From Catenaria anguillulae PL171 (taxonomy: Eukaryota > Blastocladiomycota > Blastocladiomycetes > Blastocladiales > Catenariaceae): DNA of 64,000 nucleotides. The notes beneath the pieces are model-generated. The model was not told where the DNA came from and searched no databases. It worked only from the letters and a program-made list of their open reading frames with translations. The stretch spans positions 62,001-126,000 of the forward strand of contig MCFL01000016.1 of the NCBI GenBank assembly GCA_002102555.1, given 5' to 3'. Positions 22,034 through 32,511 of this stretch are shown here, in pieces (the first letter of the stretch is position 1; each line of letters begins with the position of its first letter). The position numbers were made by a program, and so were the translations under genes.

Positions 22034-23470
22034 TCATTGCGACTGCTGCATCCACTCGACGATTCTCGCCACAGGATCCTCCTTGCTTCTCATCGACTCG
22101 GCGACCTCCCTGCACTGTTTCCGGAACACATCCATCCCTCGAATCGCCTTGTTCACGGCACTCACTACACTCTCACTTGTCGCCCGTGAAGCCCAACCTC
22201 CGTTGACGCCCAACCCACGTTTCTCAACCACGCCTGCCCAAAACGACTGGTCCACGCCAACCATGCATGGGAACACAATCGGAATGCATCCATGGAGAAT
22301 GCTTGCCTGCAATGTCCCCACGCCGCCGTGCTGAATCGAAAAGTCGACTTGCGGCAGCAAAAGCGAATGTGAAATCGAGTGTGCCAAAACGAAAAACGAG
22401 CTGGGCAAAGACCCAAAGTCGGGCAAAAAAGGCTTGTCGGTTTGGCTGTTGGCCGATGGTGGCCAGAAAGTATGAACAACGAATCGAAGTGGTCGACCAA
22501 GGCATGTCGATGCCTGCGACAGCCCGTTGCACATGGTTTGAAGGACCTCTGCTGCATGTTCGTCAGACGTAAATGCTGTTGGAATCATGGACCCGAAATT
22601 GAGGTAGATGACGAGTGCTTGCTGTGCTTGCGCATCAGTCAGAAACGACTGGAGGTCGGCTGGCAAATGATCGCCCAAGTGTTGGTCGGGCACTAACAGA
22701 TCCTTGGACAAGAAACCGATGGCCGAGTGTTGCTGGGGCCAATCCAAAGGCTGCGGCAAAAGCGCAGGTGAAAATACATGGAATACAGCCCAGTGAGGGA
22801 CATCAGCAATCGCAGACTTGATCGATCCATGCTCTGGCCAGAATGGAACGCCATGGTGCTGGCACAATCGCTTCATGAGCGGGACATCAAAGGATTCGTA
22901 CTTGATCCAGCTTTCGACGGTCCATGAAACCCGATTGAGCCATGCGAACGGCAAGGACACGGGAAGCCCAGATGTGGGGCTCGTAAACTCGCCTGTTGGA
23001 ACCACAGGAAAAGTATTGAGGACGCAGAGCCGAGGTTGACGGTCGGTCGGTAACGACTTGATGTAAGCGGGAAACCCGGAGAGGCAGCCCAAGAGCCCAA
23101 GGAAAACGATATCGAACGGTCCATGGGAATCGCTGGCATTGCGAAGCGACGCAAACCAACCGTCGTTTTGCGTTTGCATGAAGTCACGGATCGCCGACAG
23201 GTCCATGGACAGCAGCGAGTTGGTGGCCGCCCTGACTCTTTGGCCGAGGGCCGACTCGGAGGCCGATTTGAGCGACGGCTCAATGGCGAGAAACTGAGTG
23301 ATGGCTGAATTGCCGAAAACCAACTGCTTGAATTCGTCATGCGTGGCTATGGTGATGTCGTATCGGTTGGGGCATGCCCCTACGATGGCGGAGGCGAGAG
23401 CGAGACATGGCTCAACATCACCTCGAGTCCCGATACATGTGAATAGCAGCCGTTTCTGTTGCATGGTCAT
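22034..23470 (-). CDS. GT1-family UDP-glycosyltransferase (sterol/lipid glucosyltransferase-like)
   Basis: Single-exon 478-aa protein starting MTMQQKRLLF at 23468-23470. The N-terminal GTRGDVEPCLALA motif and the C-terminal QVDFSIQHGGVGTLQASILH with GCIPIVFPCMVGVDQSFWA match GT1 enzymes of the sterol 3-beta-glucosyltransferase/macrolide glycosyltransferase type: an N-terminal acceptor domain and a C-terminal UDP-sugar domain with the HGGxGT nucleotide-sugar motif. It lacks the PH/GRAM N-terminus of fungal Atg26, so it is the short soluble form. The absence of introns in an intron-rich neighbourhood is compatible with acquisition by transfer, though not proof. It lies between LCB2b and EF-hand gene B, suggesting, by inference only, a lipid acceptor. 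Confidence 0.85.
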   Translation of the reverse strand: MTMQQKRLLFTCIGTRGDVEPCLALASAIVGACPNRYDITIATHDEFKQLVFGNSAITQFLAIEPSLKSASESALGQRVRAATNSLLSMDLSAIRDFMQTQNDGWFASLRNASDSHGPFDIVFLGLLGCLSGFPAYIKSLPTDRQPRLCVLNTFPVVPTGEFTSPTSGLPVSLPFAWLNRVSWTVESWIKYESFDVPLMKRLCQHHGVPFWPEHGSIKSAIADVPHWAVFHVFSPALLPQPLDWPQQHSAIGFLSKDLLVPDQHLGDHLPADLQSFLTDAQAQQALVIYLNFGSMIPTAFTSDEHAAEVLQTMCNGLSQASTCLGRPLRFVVHTFWPPSANSQTDKPFLPDFGSLPSSFFVLAHSISHSLLLPQVDFSIQHGGVGTLQASILHGCIPIVFPCMVGVDQSFWAGVVEKRGLGVNGGWASRATSESVVSAVNKAIRGMDVFRKQCREVAESMRSKEDPVARIVEWMQQSQ

Positions 23471-23756
23471 TCATTTGCTGGTGACGAACGAGGTACATGA
23501 CCAGAGGTGGGTGTTCTTCCCTTTTCAAGCGAATCTCGCCGCAGTCCATCGAGCCCAGATCAATCCCTGGTTCAAAACGACGACTTTTAGCTCGTGTGCG
23601 GTGGACCGGAATCCATCAATATTGCTACATAGCAAACTGGATGCAAGTGGTACTTGCGATTTCTTCATTAGGACGGTCAATCGTGACTGGGAAAAGTGGA
23701 GGACTAAATAAAATTGGGAGAATTTGAGCGAGTTTGGCAATAGAAGAAAACATGCT

Positions 23757-24411
23757 TCAGCTTTCCAATGGGAACAGTTCCGCCACTTCAATCGCTTCCA
23801 GTTTGTGGTCGTATCCAAGACGCTCAAGATCCGACCATACTTCGTGCTCATTAATCTTGACTTGCAGAAGGTGCATGCCTTGGAAGCCCTTGAATGGGAG
23901 CTGCAAAACGGGGAGGAACTTTTTGTCGGCAAACAATTTGCCAATGACGACCAGAGTGTCTTCGGGATACTGTGAAAGCAAACCAGATGGATACAGTTAG
24001 TTTCATGTGTAGCTCGTTGGGACATTGAGCTCACACGGCCGCAACAAACGGACATCGGATCCGGTGCTTGCCCGGGCAAATGCCTGAAGCTCGGCAAGAT
24101 TGAGAAATCCATCCTTGTTGACATCAAAGCGCTCAAAGATGGTATTCTATGTGAATATGGAGAGATTTGAAGGGGGCAACCGAGTCAACTAATGTGAGTT
24201 GCATGAACGGCCGAGTCTGTGCAGACTCATGAGATGTGGCGGAACAAACCAGGACGTCAGTAAACTGGGACGAAAGGAGGTCGTCCTCGGTCACAAGGAC
24301 TGCTCGGTCGGCTGGGAGCTCGAGCTCGCTATGGGCAATTGATGGCCGAGAAGTGGTCGTCGTTGGCTCCACTTCGATGGCATGCGGGGCGGGGGATGAT
24401 GACGAGTCCAT
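23757..24411 (-). CDS. small EF-hand protein B
   Basis: Three exons on the minus strand, 24250-24411, 24054-24146 and 23757-23969, 155 aa. It parallels EF-hand protein A: RAVLVTEDDLLSSQFTDVL ends exon 1, the 93-nt exon 2 carries NTIFERF with loop DVNKDGFLNLAE and LQAFARAST, and exon 3 starts YPEDTLVVIGKLFADK. The N-terminus has a 19-residue Ser/Pro/Thr-rich extension absent from A. The exon 2 donor must be GTCCGT to keep the frame and match A, an unusual donor. One calcium-binding loop is intact; the partner is unknown. It is a product of the same duplication that gave LCB2b. Confidence 0.78.
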
Positions 24412-24813
24412 AGTTAAGGATGAGTGGCGAGCCTTAGAGTAGCTTCGAGTGGAATTGCATAGGGTTTCCTTGCTATGTTTGCAAGGACAGTCGTTTGTCG
24501 TCGTATGAACAGTCCAAGCTTAAGTTCCTTCATTTTCGCTCATCGTCAAAGGACAACCAACTGAATGAGGATCGGCTTGCTGGTGAGTTCGCCGATGAGT
24601 GGTCGTGAGACATCCTCTGCAGTGTCTGCACCGACTGAAATCATGCAACCACAAAAACAAGTACATAAAGCTACCTATGAATACATGTCATACTGTGCAA
24701 AGTGCAGAGAAACATTACACGCGCTAGTTTTGCACACCCAATACAATCAAGTCTTCAGTCAACACAAGTGTACAAGTGTCGTCGTCATTAGCTCAATCCA
24801 ACTCAATGCTCAT
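24412..24813. other. intergenic gap, EF-hand B / protease
   Basis: About 400 bp: promoter side of EF-hand gene B and 3' flank of the protease gene (both minus). Nothing recognisable. Confidence 0.4.
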
Positions 24814-26288
24814 CTATGCCTTCTTGGCTGGGCCGCACACACCCTTGGGACTGGCCAGCGCCTGCTGCAATCCACGCATAGCCATGGTCGCACCCCAGTT
24901 ACTGGATCCACGGAAATGCGTTTGGCACCCTCCGTTCGTGTGGACGCCCACCGCAACACCAGTCGACTCGAGAATGATGGGTGACCCCGAGTTGCCAGGC
25001 TCGGAATCGACACGGTGGCTCATGTGGTAATCATCAATGAGCTCGTGAATCGGGCCAACATGCGTTTGCTGCGTGTAGGTCAAGTTGAACCGCTCGGGCG
25101 CCGCAAACCGCACATAGCCAAACCCAGTGACACGGGCCATGTCGCCCTTCTTGATGAGGCCCACGGGCAACTTGCCGGTGGTCTTGTCAACTTGCGCCAG
25201 CGTAAACACTTGACCCTTGGTGTACTCGCGAGCAGTCAAACCCGTGTTGGGATTGCGGTGCGTGCCAAAGTAGGCCCAGTCCTCGTCGTCAACAAAGTTG
25301 ACGCCGCCGAGCGCAATCAGCTTGTGCTGCACGGATTCCACGTCAATGGCAAACTGCGAGTCGGCGTGCGGGTGGCGCACGTTGGCAACGGGGATATCCA
25401 AATCGGTTTGGTTGTCCTTGCGCCAAAAGATGGTCGACGCGGGCACGTTGAATTGCAAGACTTGTTCGCCGGCGTCGTGGCCGTCAAAGCAATGGCCTGC
25501 GGTTAACAGGCACCCGTTGGTGTCATTGATGGTCCAGCCCGTGCAGGCAACAGGCCACACGCGGCCCAGGCGGGGATCCGAGCTCGGTTGGCGCAAATCG
25601 CCGCGGTTGCAGAGCGAGCGCTGGCGCGGAGGGATGGGCAGGTCGTCGGGTTGGGAACCCTCCTCGCCGTTCACGCGGAAGTTTTCAATGACGAGCGAAG
25701 GCTTACCGGACTTGATGGACGGGTCGGCTAGGAGCTCGATCTTGATTTTGGCGCCGTTAAAGAAGGCAGAGTTGTACGACCATTGCTTGAGAGTTTCGGC
25801 GTTGTGGAACTGCCAGATAGTGAGAATGGGTGGGTGAACAGGTGAGCACACATTAAAGTGAAGGAAGACACACACTGAAATGAACGAACCTGGACGGAGT
25901 TGTCCAACAAGGACGTAATCTTGACGACATCGCCCGCCAAATTCTCGCCCCAACCCGCCTTTGACGGCTTTGATGCAGGCATTCGCAGCGAAGTCTTGTT
26001 GGACGAAAAGCGGATGCGCGACCACACAACGTTTTTGCGGCCGGGACGGAGCTGGTCAATGTCGAGCGTTTGCGACCACACAACGGGACGCTTGGCAGGC
26101 TTGCCCGATCCAAAGGACGGCAGCGGAATGAACATGCGGCCGGCCGAGACGGGGATGGCCACAGATGTGTCCTTGGTCCGCTGGATGAGGGGCGAGACGG
26201 TATTGGAAGCTTGCTGCGTCGGAGCGGAAAGGACTGGCGTCCAGACCAGAGCCATGGCGGCGAGGAAGAAAATGAAGGGTTTGGTCAT
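24814..26288 (-). CDS. secreted trypsin-fold serine protease
   Basis: Exons 25890-26288 and 24814-25809 with an 80-nt intron, 464 aa. A signal peptide is evident (MTKPFIFFLAAMALVWTPVL, cleavage near LSA). About 170 residues of N-terminal domain follow, then the S1 core: WTINDTNGCLLTAGHCFDGH with the catalytic His, and DSEPGNSGSPIILE with the catalytic Ser. The Asp is probably in the DWAYFGTH or DSQFAIDVES segment. GNSGSP (rather than GDSGGP) and the overall layout resemble glutamyl/lysyl endopeptidase-type S1 enzymes more than digestive trypsin. It has many paired Cys and two or three N-glycosylation sites (NDT, NQT, NLT). Likely an extracellular protease for nutrient release or host/substrate degradation; specificity unknown. 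Confidence 0.85.
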
Positions 26289-27144
26289 GATGGTTGTGGG
26301 ATAGGACAGATCACGTCTACGAATGTATGTCTGTGTGCGAAGGAAGGAGACAGGAGAGGATGGGGACAGTCACTTGCGGGGCAGGAATGTGACGAGGGCA
26401 CGGTCAGCATTTATACCTTGCCACCCGCCGGCCTACTCATCGAAAGGTCCAGCGGGGGGGAGGTCTCTCCCGTGCACGAGTGCGATACAGTACTTGGGCA
26501 ACGCGCGACAGTGCGAGACATATTGCGTGCAACAGCAAACGTCATCAAACGCTCGATTGGGGTACGGAAACTCGGGAGCATCCAACCACGGGCGCGCTGG
26601 TGCGGCTAGACAGGCCGCTTGCGTTCTTGCGGGCATTTGCCTTCATCGATGATGTTGGTCTCTAGCATACATTACAGTATGCGCTGTTGCATCGCAAACC
26701 GGGGAGCGCTTGAGCGACGATTCCAGGGATCTCGAAGGGCTCGAACCCAGGTTGCGACGGACCGGAAAAATGGAAACCGAGAGCAAACAGTTGATGTCAT
26801 CGTTGTCAGTTACATCCATGCATCCCGCAACCTTAAATGAGAGCGCTAGCGCTCGCGCAGCCGAGAACTACCGTCGCTGCTGTAGCGAGCTGGCATGTAT
26901 TTTTAGCACTGAGGCCGGCTTGTTCGCATCTGGCAACATGAATACATTACTGCATTGCACGGGCCTCCGATCCAGCTGCAGTTTGACTCCCGATTCGGAG
27001 TCTCTTTTTGCTAAAAATCGAATCCGCAGGAGTTTTCCGTTCAGCAGCCCAATGATATTGATCCCATGCATACAGCGACTCCTGTGAGCAATGTATTAAT
27101 CAAGGGATGAATGATGCAATCGATGGCACGATTCAGGGCGGCCA
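26289..27144. other. about 850 bp without a supported gene
   Basis: Promoter side of the protease gene. ORFs on both strands are short and uncharacteristic. The T-loop-like GGCTCGAACCC at about 26740 does not fold into a tRNA. Confidence 0.4.
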
Positions 27145-28640
27145 ATGTGCCCGCAGCCTCCATTCCAACCCTTTCGCCGTCACCAACTTGCCCACCATTC
27201 CCACGAGCTCGTCCAGCACATTCTCATCCTCGCTGCCCATCAGCATGTGGTCAAGACCAACATCAACCATCCGTGCCCATACTTTTTGACGTCATTGGCA
27301 CTCACTCCCCCTGACAACTACACGGCGCTCCAACAATTTGTCTACCTCACGTTACCTGGTGTTCGTTTTCCGCCGCAGCCGCAAGCAGCAACTGCCGCCT
27401 TCTGGACTGGTGGTTGGTTCAATCTGGATTGCCTGCACTTCCGTCGGCCAAGTCACGGATGCATTGCTCGAGGCGTCCAAACATGAGCAAATGCAGGCAC
27501 TTCAGTGGTTCAAGCAATCAGCTTGTTCCGCCGCACGTTCAATTCAACCAGCGCCATCTGGGCTACATTCTGTCGATATCCTGCGGCTGGATAACGTCCA
27601 GTAAGGTGCTTGATTGGTGGTTCAGTGACGGCGGGCTGTATGTTCAAGACTTTGATTGCCACGAACGGTTTTCTTTTTTGCAATCGTCTTCATGAATCCC
27701 CGCATTTCTTCGCCTGCAGGTCTGATTGATTTGGTTCACTGGTGGAGACAAAGGGCGGTATTGGTGTCGACCAATGCGCGATGGTTGCTGTGCGAGGAGC
27801 GGTCGCTCGCCACCAAATGCGAGCATTTCCTGGATGTCATTCGGTGGTTTGGCGGATTGCGTCCAATCGATTTGGAGGCGGACGTGCGTTTATATTGGAT
27901 GCCAGCAGAATGATGTCTGGTCGTTGGCGGAGCGCGGTTGCGTCCAAATGCTTGATTTTGTGTTGAGGAAGCTCCGGGCGCAGCCTTCAGAGGTGTCTCT
28001 GTTGGATGTTTTCAAGCCCGAGCTTGTTCAAGCTGCTTTGGACTGTGGGCAAGTTGACGTGCTGGATTGGTGGCAAGCAAACCTTGGGTTAGTCAACGAG
28101 CAAGGCGATTCAGAGGCTAGAATACAGTATTCGCTGGACAGTGTCCGACCTTTGGATGCACTGGCTGGTGCAAGAAGCATGACTTGTCCTTCACATACAC
28201 AAGTTGTGCCATGGACTGCGCCGACTCTACTGACGTTCTCGACCTGGTGGCTCAAGGAAAGCGGCGTAACCGAGCTCAAGTACACGGATTTGGCCATGGA
28301 TCGAGCAAGCGCAATGGGCAATATTCCGGTGCTTGACTGGTGGTTGAACGAGTCTGGCGTGTCGCTGCTTCCTTACTCGTACTTGTCGATTGATTTTGCA
28401 GCAGCCGAGGGTCCCATTCACGTTCTGGAGTGGTTTGACAAATCGGACCTGGAGGTCGAGTCGTGTCTTGCGCTCGTCAATGCAGTGCGTGGTCGGCACA
28501 TCAACGTGATGGACGGGCTACATATACTCGAAAACGACATGATCAACGACGGCCAAGAGGAAGAGCTTGCCTGGTGTGAAGCGTTTGGAGCATTGCGGAA
28601 TGGAGGAGGCTCTGGGCCAATGCCGGGGACATCGTCAAGT
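27145..28640 (+). pseudogene. decayed ankyrin-like repeat protein ('LDWW' type)
   Basis: The similarity hops through all three plus frames: LVQHILILAAHQHVV (27145 frame), then TDALLEASKHEQMQALQWF, SKVLDWWFSDGG, GLIDLVHWWRQR, and the longest stretch from about 27950 with GQVDVLDWWQANLGL, GNIPVLDWWLNESGVSLLPY and EGPIHVLEWFDKSD. The roughly 35-residue period with G-x-(I/V)-x-VLDWW is an ankyrin-like repeat class. At least four frame changes without good splice sites, and a terminal 36-A run, indicate a pseudogene, though some breaks may be consensus errors. Function unknown. Confidence 0.6.
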
Positions 28641-28641
28641 G

Positions 28642-28677
<36 letters not shown>
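28642..28677 (+). repeat. 36-nt poly(A) tract
   Basis: Uninterrupted A run directly after the ankyrin-like ORF. It could be a slipped homopolymer or the scar of a retroposed end. No flanking target-site duplication could be confirmed by eye. Confidence 0.95.
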
Positions 28678-28680
<3 letters not shown>

Positions 28681-29048
28681 TTGCAGGTTTCGAATCAACT
28701 GGTGGTCAGTTGACTCTGATGAGGAGGTCGCTCTGGTCCGGATTCGGACAGCGACCGAGCAAGCGATGCAGAGGACGAGGAAAGTTGCACTTATGGTGAC
28801 TGGTGGGCCGTGGCGGTTGAGAAGAATTGGAACTCGCAGCATTCAGGTTGCTTGCCGAGCAAGAAGGAATTTCAGAGTAATTCTCGATGTTCATAGTGGA
28901 GACGTTGTGTCGTGCTGTTGTTTGTGTTTCGATCTTGCCTTCACGTACGTACGCCATCGTGGAGCATATGATTGAGCAGCATACAGTGTTGAAACATGCA
29001 TTTCCTATATGTGTCATCGCACACTCCCTGAAATACGTATCGCCTACC

Positions 29049-31135
29049 ATGCTCTCGTCCCCGCCGCCAAGTGGCTCCATGACGGCCTACTCGCTCGCGC
29101 AGTGGTCGCGCGCACGTGCCCTCAACGACCCTGATCTCTCACCAACCCGGCCCACGTCCGGGCAAAGTCCACGCCCGTGGCCGCAACGACCACGCACGCA
29201 CAGTCCATTCGCGCTGCGCTCCGTCGTGCCGACGACATCTACTTTGCCGCTTGCCAGCGCGACTGGGAACTATACGCCGTCGGTGCGTCGCTGGCACGGT
29301 TTCTGGATTCAACGCGTGATCAAACCGATTGGTTCCAGCTTGGCGCTCGCTCCCAGTTTGACAAGTGTTTGGCAAAGGGCAAGGCCATGTCGAGGGACCA
29401 GCTGATGCGTGGGCTGGCGTTGCCGTACGATCCGTGTGATGCGCTGGTGGGGTTTGCGTGCCAGAGCGGTCGCACTTTCACAGCCGGTGGGTATTCTGGC
29501 ATTGGCTTACAGAATGCGGATTTTTCATTTTCGGCACACAGTACTGAATATTTTCCAATGTGTTTCAAACAGATCCATCAATGCGGAATCACGATTTCTT
29601 CGGCTTTCGTGCCCCGCCTTACGCCGTCCTGCAGGACGGTCATCACACGCCCAGCTCTGCAAGCTCGGAAAACCGTCCCGAGTTCCCATTCTCCCGCGTC
29701 GAGGCCGGTCAAATATTCAGCGTTCACGCCGGGCCCGGGGCCTTTCAGACGCTTCAAGCCGACTTCCCTGGTCACATCCACCTGTCGCTTTCCCGTATGA
29801 ATGTGAGCCCGCATGCAGCAACGGGATCGGACTGCATTGACTTGGACGCCGGTCATGTCTTTGAGCCCAACCAAATAGCCTGGATCTTGTGTGGATCGAC
29901 CCGCAGCATTTCCTCGGTGTGATGGGTGACCCCGACTCGCCAGATGATGATGGACAACCATGTACAGAGAGCACGTGGTCAGAGCGTCTGTCGCAATTCA
30001 CAACGCAGTTGGAGTCATCCTTCTATTCCCACCCGCAAATCAAACGTCTGGCCCAGCTCGCATCGACTTCCAGCACCACTGACTCTGGCAACGCCGACCA
30101 AACTCTTCCTCCTCGCACCGACTCTGCGCTTCTCACCGACCATCCACAATCCGATGACCCAACCTTGGACCCAGCGACCCATGCAGCGCTGCGCACGCGC
30201 TGCGCCCAATACCTGACTGTGCTCACCGCGCCACGAGCGCGCCTGCGTGTACCACTATCTTTGCTGGCCAAAGTCTCGCTCGTCAACGATGGCGCAAGCA
30301 CGCGCCTGGGTCGCGGTGTGCTCATTCTCGAGCTTTCGCATCCGGTCGAGCTCGTCAGCCAAGAAACGGGCGGCTCAGAGTGGCCCGATGCGCAAGAGTG
30401 GTCCGCAAGTCCGCGGGTGTACATTTATGGCTACTTTTCGGAACTGTACGCCGTGCTCCGCCGGCTCGTGTTCCTCGTACCTGCCATGGAGGGCGTCGTG
30501 TATCGAGGCGACGTGGAAGAGCTGCGCAATACTGAGTACCACGTCCAGTTCCCCAATGAGGTGACATTTGAAGACACGGGTGTAAGCGAGTGGACCATGG
30601 AATCCCTGGAAGCCATGAGCGTGAGCGAGTTGTGGGCGTTGGCTGAGGTGTGCGGGATCCGCAAGCTTGTGCCGCGGGATGCGGATGCGTTTACGATTGC
30701 TGAGCACTTGATTGTGTATGCTCGAGTGATTGAAGGAGCGAATGGGCAGAATGCGGCAGGCGTCAGCAAGGACGACTATGCAGGCAATAGAGAGCTGGAG
30801 TGGACACAAGCTGGCGAGAAGGAGCATGTCGGTGGCGTTATTCGCAAGCGGTTGCCGGCCCGCGGCAGTAGCGATGGCGGCGGCCTTTTGGACGCTCAGG
30901 CCGCTCTGCGCGGTGAGCGGGATACGATGGACTGATTCCAGCAGCTGTTCCCGCCGGCATCATGGAGGCGGCTGTCGCAACGCAGGAGCAAGCTCAAGGA
31001 ACAGACGTGGCGGCCAGGGAGTCACAGAAGCCGTGGAGCCCGACAAAGACCATGATGTTTATTGTTGCGATGGCGCTGCTGTTTCGTCAATTTGTGTCGT
31101 TCCTCATTGCTTCGACCGTGCGCAAAGCAAATTGA
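29049..31135 (+). CDS. hypothetical protein with C-terminal membrane anchor
   Basis: Exons 29049-29486, 29573-30912 and 30942-31135. With one base restored at about 29140 and one at about 29888 (G in ILVW) the model closes at 658 codons. The N-terminal part is helical (SIRAALRRADDIYFAACQRD, ASLARFLDSTRDQTDWFQLG). The middle is predicted beta-rich (FPGHIHLSLSRMNVSP, DLDAGHVFEPNQIAW). The C-terminal third has RVYIYGYFSELYAVLRRLVF and ends in a single hydrophobic helix (TMMFIVAMALLFRQFVSFLI), a tail-anchor pattern. The last intron would be only 29 nt, so a frameshift is an alternative. No known family recognised. Confidence 0.55.
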
Positions 31136-31197
31136 GCAGGCGATGAGTGATGAACGATACACATCTGCAATCACTTCAAACATGACCTTGACATGAC

Positions 31198-32071
31198 TCA
31201 GTCCCAATCGCTGTCGTCGCTATCGTCACTCTGTGACCGCTTGCTTGCAAAGTTGATGACCCGCCCCGGCCCCTTGCCATCATCCTCGTCATCCACGTCC
31301 TCGTCCTTGGCGGCTTTGGTGATCGCTCCGATGGAAATCAGCAAGCGCTCCATGTCGGCCAATGTGCAGGACATGCCGCCAGGGAAGCTCTGAATGCCGA
31401 CAATTTGACGCTTCATGTCGCCGCCATGGTAGATGACGAGGGTCGGCATGTTGCGATCAGGGTATCCATGGATGCAATGGTCACCAACAATCTTGACGAA
31501 CTTGGTTTCGCGATACTGGGCAGCAATGCGGGTAAGGAGGGCGTTGACGAGTTTGCAAGCGGGAATACTGTGGCGGGAGCCATTCATCATCAGTCGAGAT
31601 TGGTGACCAGCTCGGAAAAGAAATCAGAAAACGTATACCTGTCCTTGAACAAGTGGCACACGACCCAGTTTTGCTTGCTGGCGTCGCTCACCTCGCGCAC
31701 GAAATCGGGCTCGGAGATTTGCCGAAGCTCGCCAAAGAGACGGCGGGCGGCGACATTCTTCATCTCCTGCAATCGGCGCTGGCTGTAAAGCAGAGGGTAA
31801 CGTCAGTTTAGTGACGTCGTTTGCATATAATCTGTGCTCTACCACCCAGTGGCCACACGTACCGGTACATTTCCAAAACTCGATCGTCCTCCTCGTCCTC
31901 GAGCTCATCCAGCTCGTCCAAGGTCGCACGCTCAAGCTTGTATTCCTTGGAATTGAAGCGGGCGACCGCCTCGTCGGCAAGCTCGTTGAGTTCCTCTTCG
32001 GTGATCTCGACCTCCTTTTGTGGAATGATGCCGCGGGCCCGAAGGACGTCGTTCCATTCTGTGTCTTCCAT
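31198..32071 (-). CDS. PLP2: phosducin-like protein 2/3 (Plp2/PDCL3-type)
   Basis: Exons 31863-32071, 31639-31782 and 31198-31567 on the minus strand, 240 aa. MEDTEWNDVLRARGIIPQK and the acidic helix EITEEELNELADEAV are the Plp2 N-terminus; RRLFGELRQISEPDFVREVS leads into a thioredoxin fold (WVVCHLFKDSIPACKLVNAL, NMPTLVIYHGGDMKRQIVGI) without a CxxC redox pair. The C-terminus is acidic (DDEDDGKG, SDDSDDSDWD). These proteins bind the CCT/TRiC chaperonin and assist folding of actin, tubulin and G-protein beta subunits. The split codon at the second intron restores KDSIPACKL, matching the family. The start is the ATG at 32069-32071. Confidence 0.9.
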
Positions 32072-32511
32072 GGTTTTCGTTGGATCTGGTAGGCGGTTGT
32101 CGGCCGAGCGGCGCGTTGGATCTAAACAGTGGCGGCGAGACGCCGTAAAGTGGGTGGGCGGGCAGGACAAGTGCAATCCGGTCAAGTGAGTTTGATGGGC
32201 ATTGCAATGCGTCTTGTGCCATTTACTGAACGTACTTTGCTTACATTGATTGTTCTTCCCAATGCTTTGCATATTTCCGTTGTGCCTCGTTGCTGTTGCT
32301 CAGCAGATCGTCATTGGACACCGACAATTGAACCATCCTGAACTGACAGGTGTTCGGCGTTGGGCGCAGCAAACAGCGCTCACGTCTTGATGGTTCAAGA
32401 TGTTTTATATCTTATTCATACACAAGCAACAAGACAAATGAGAAGGCTCTGTTCATGGGTATACATGCGCATATGTACAGAAAAGACTCAATTGGCAACT
32501 ATCGGCCCTGC
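32072..32511. other. intergenic gap, PLP2 / SET protein
   Basis: About 440 bp: PLP2 promoter side and 3' flank of the SET-domain gene. No feature seen. Confidence 0.4.

Noticed and set aside
26700-26770. T-loop-like GGCTCGAACCC
   Set aside because: Flanking bases do not form a T stem or an acceptor stem.
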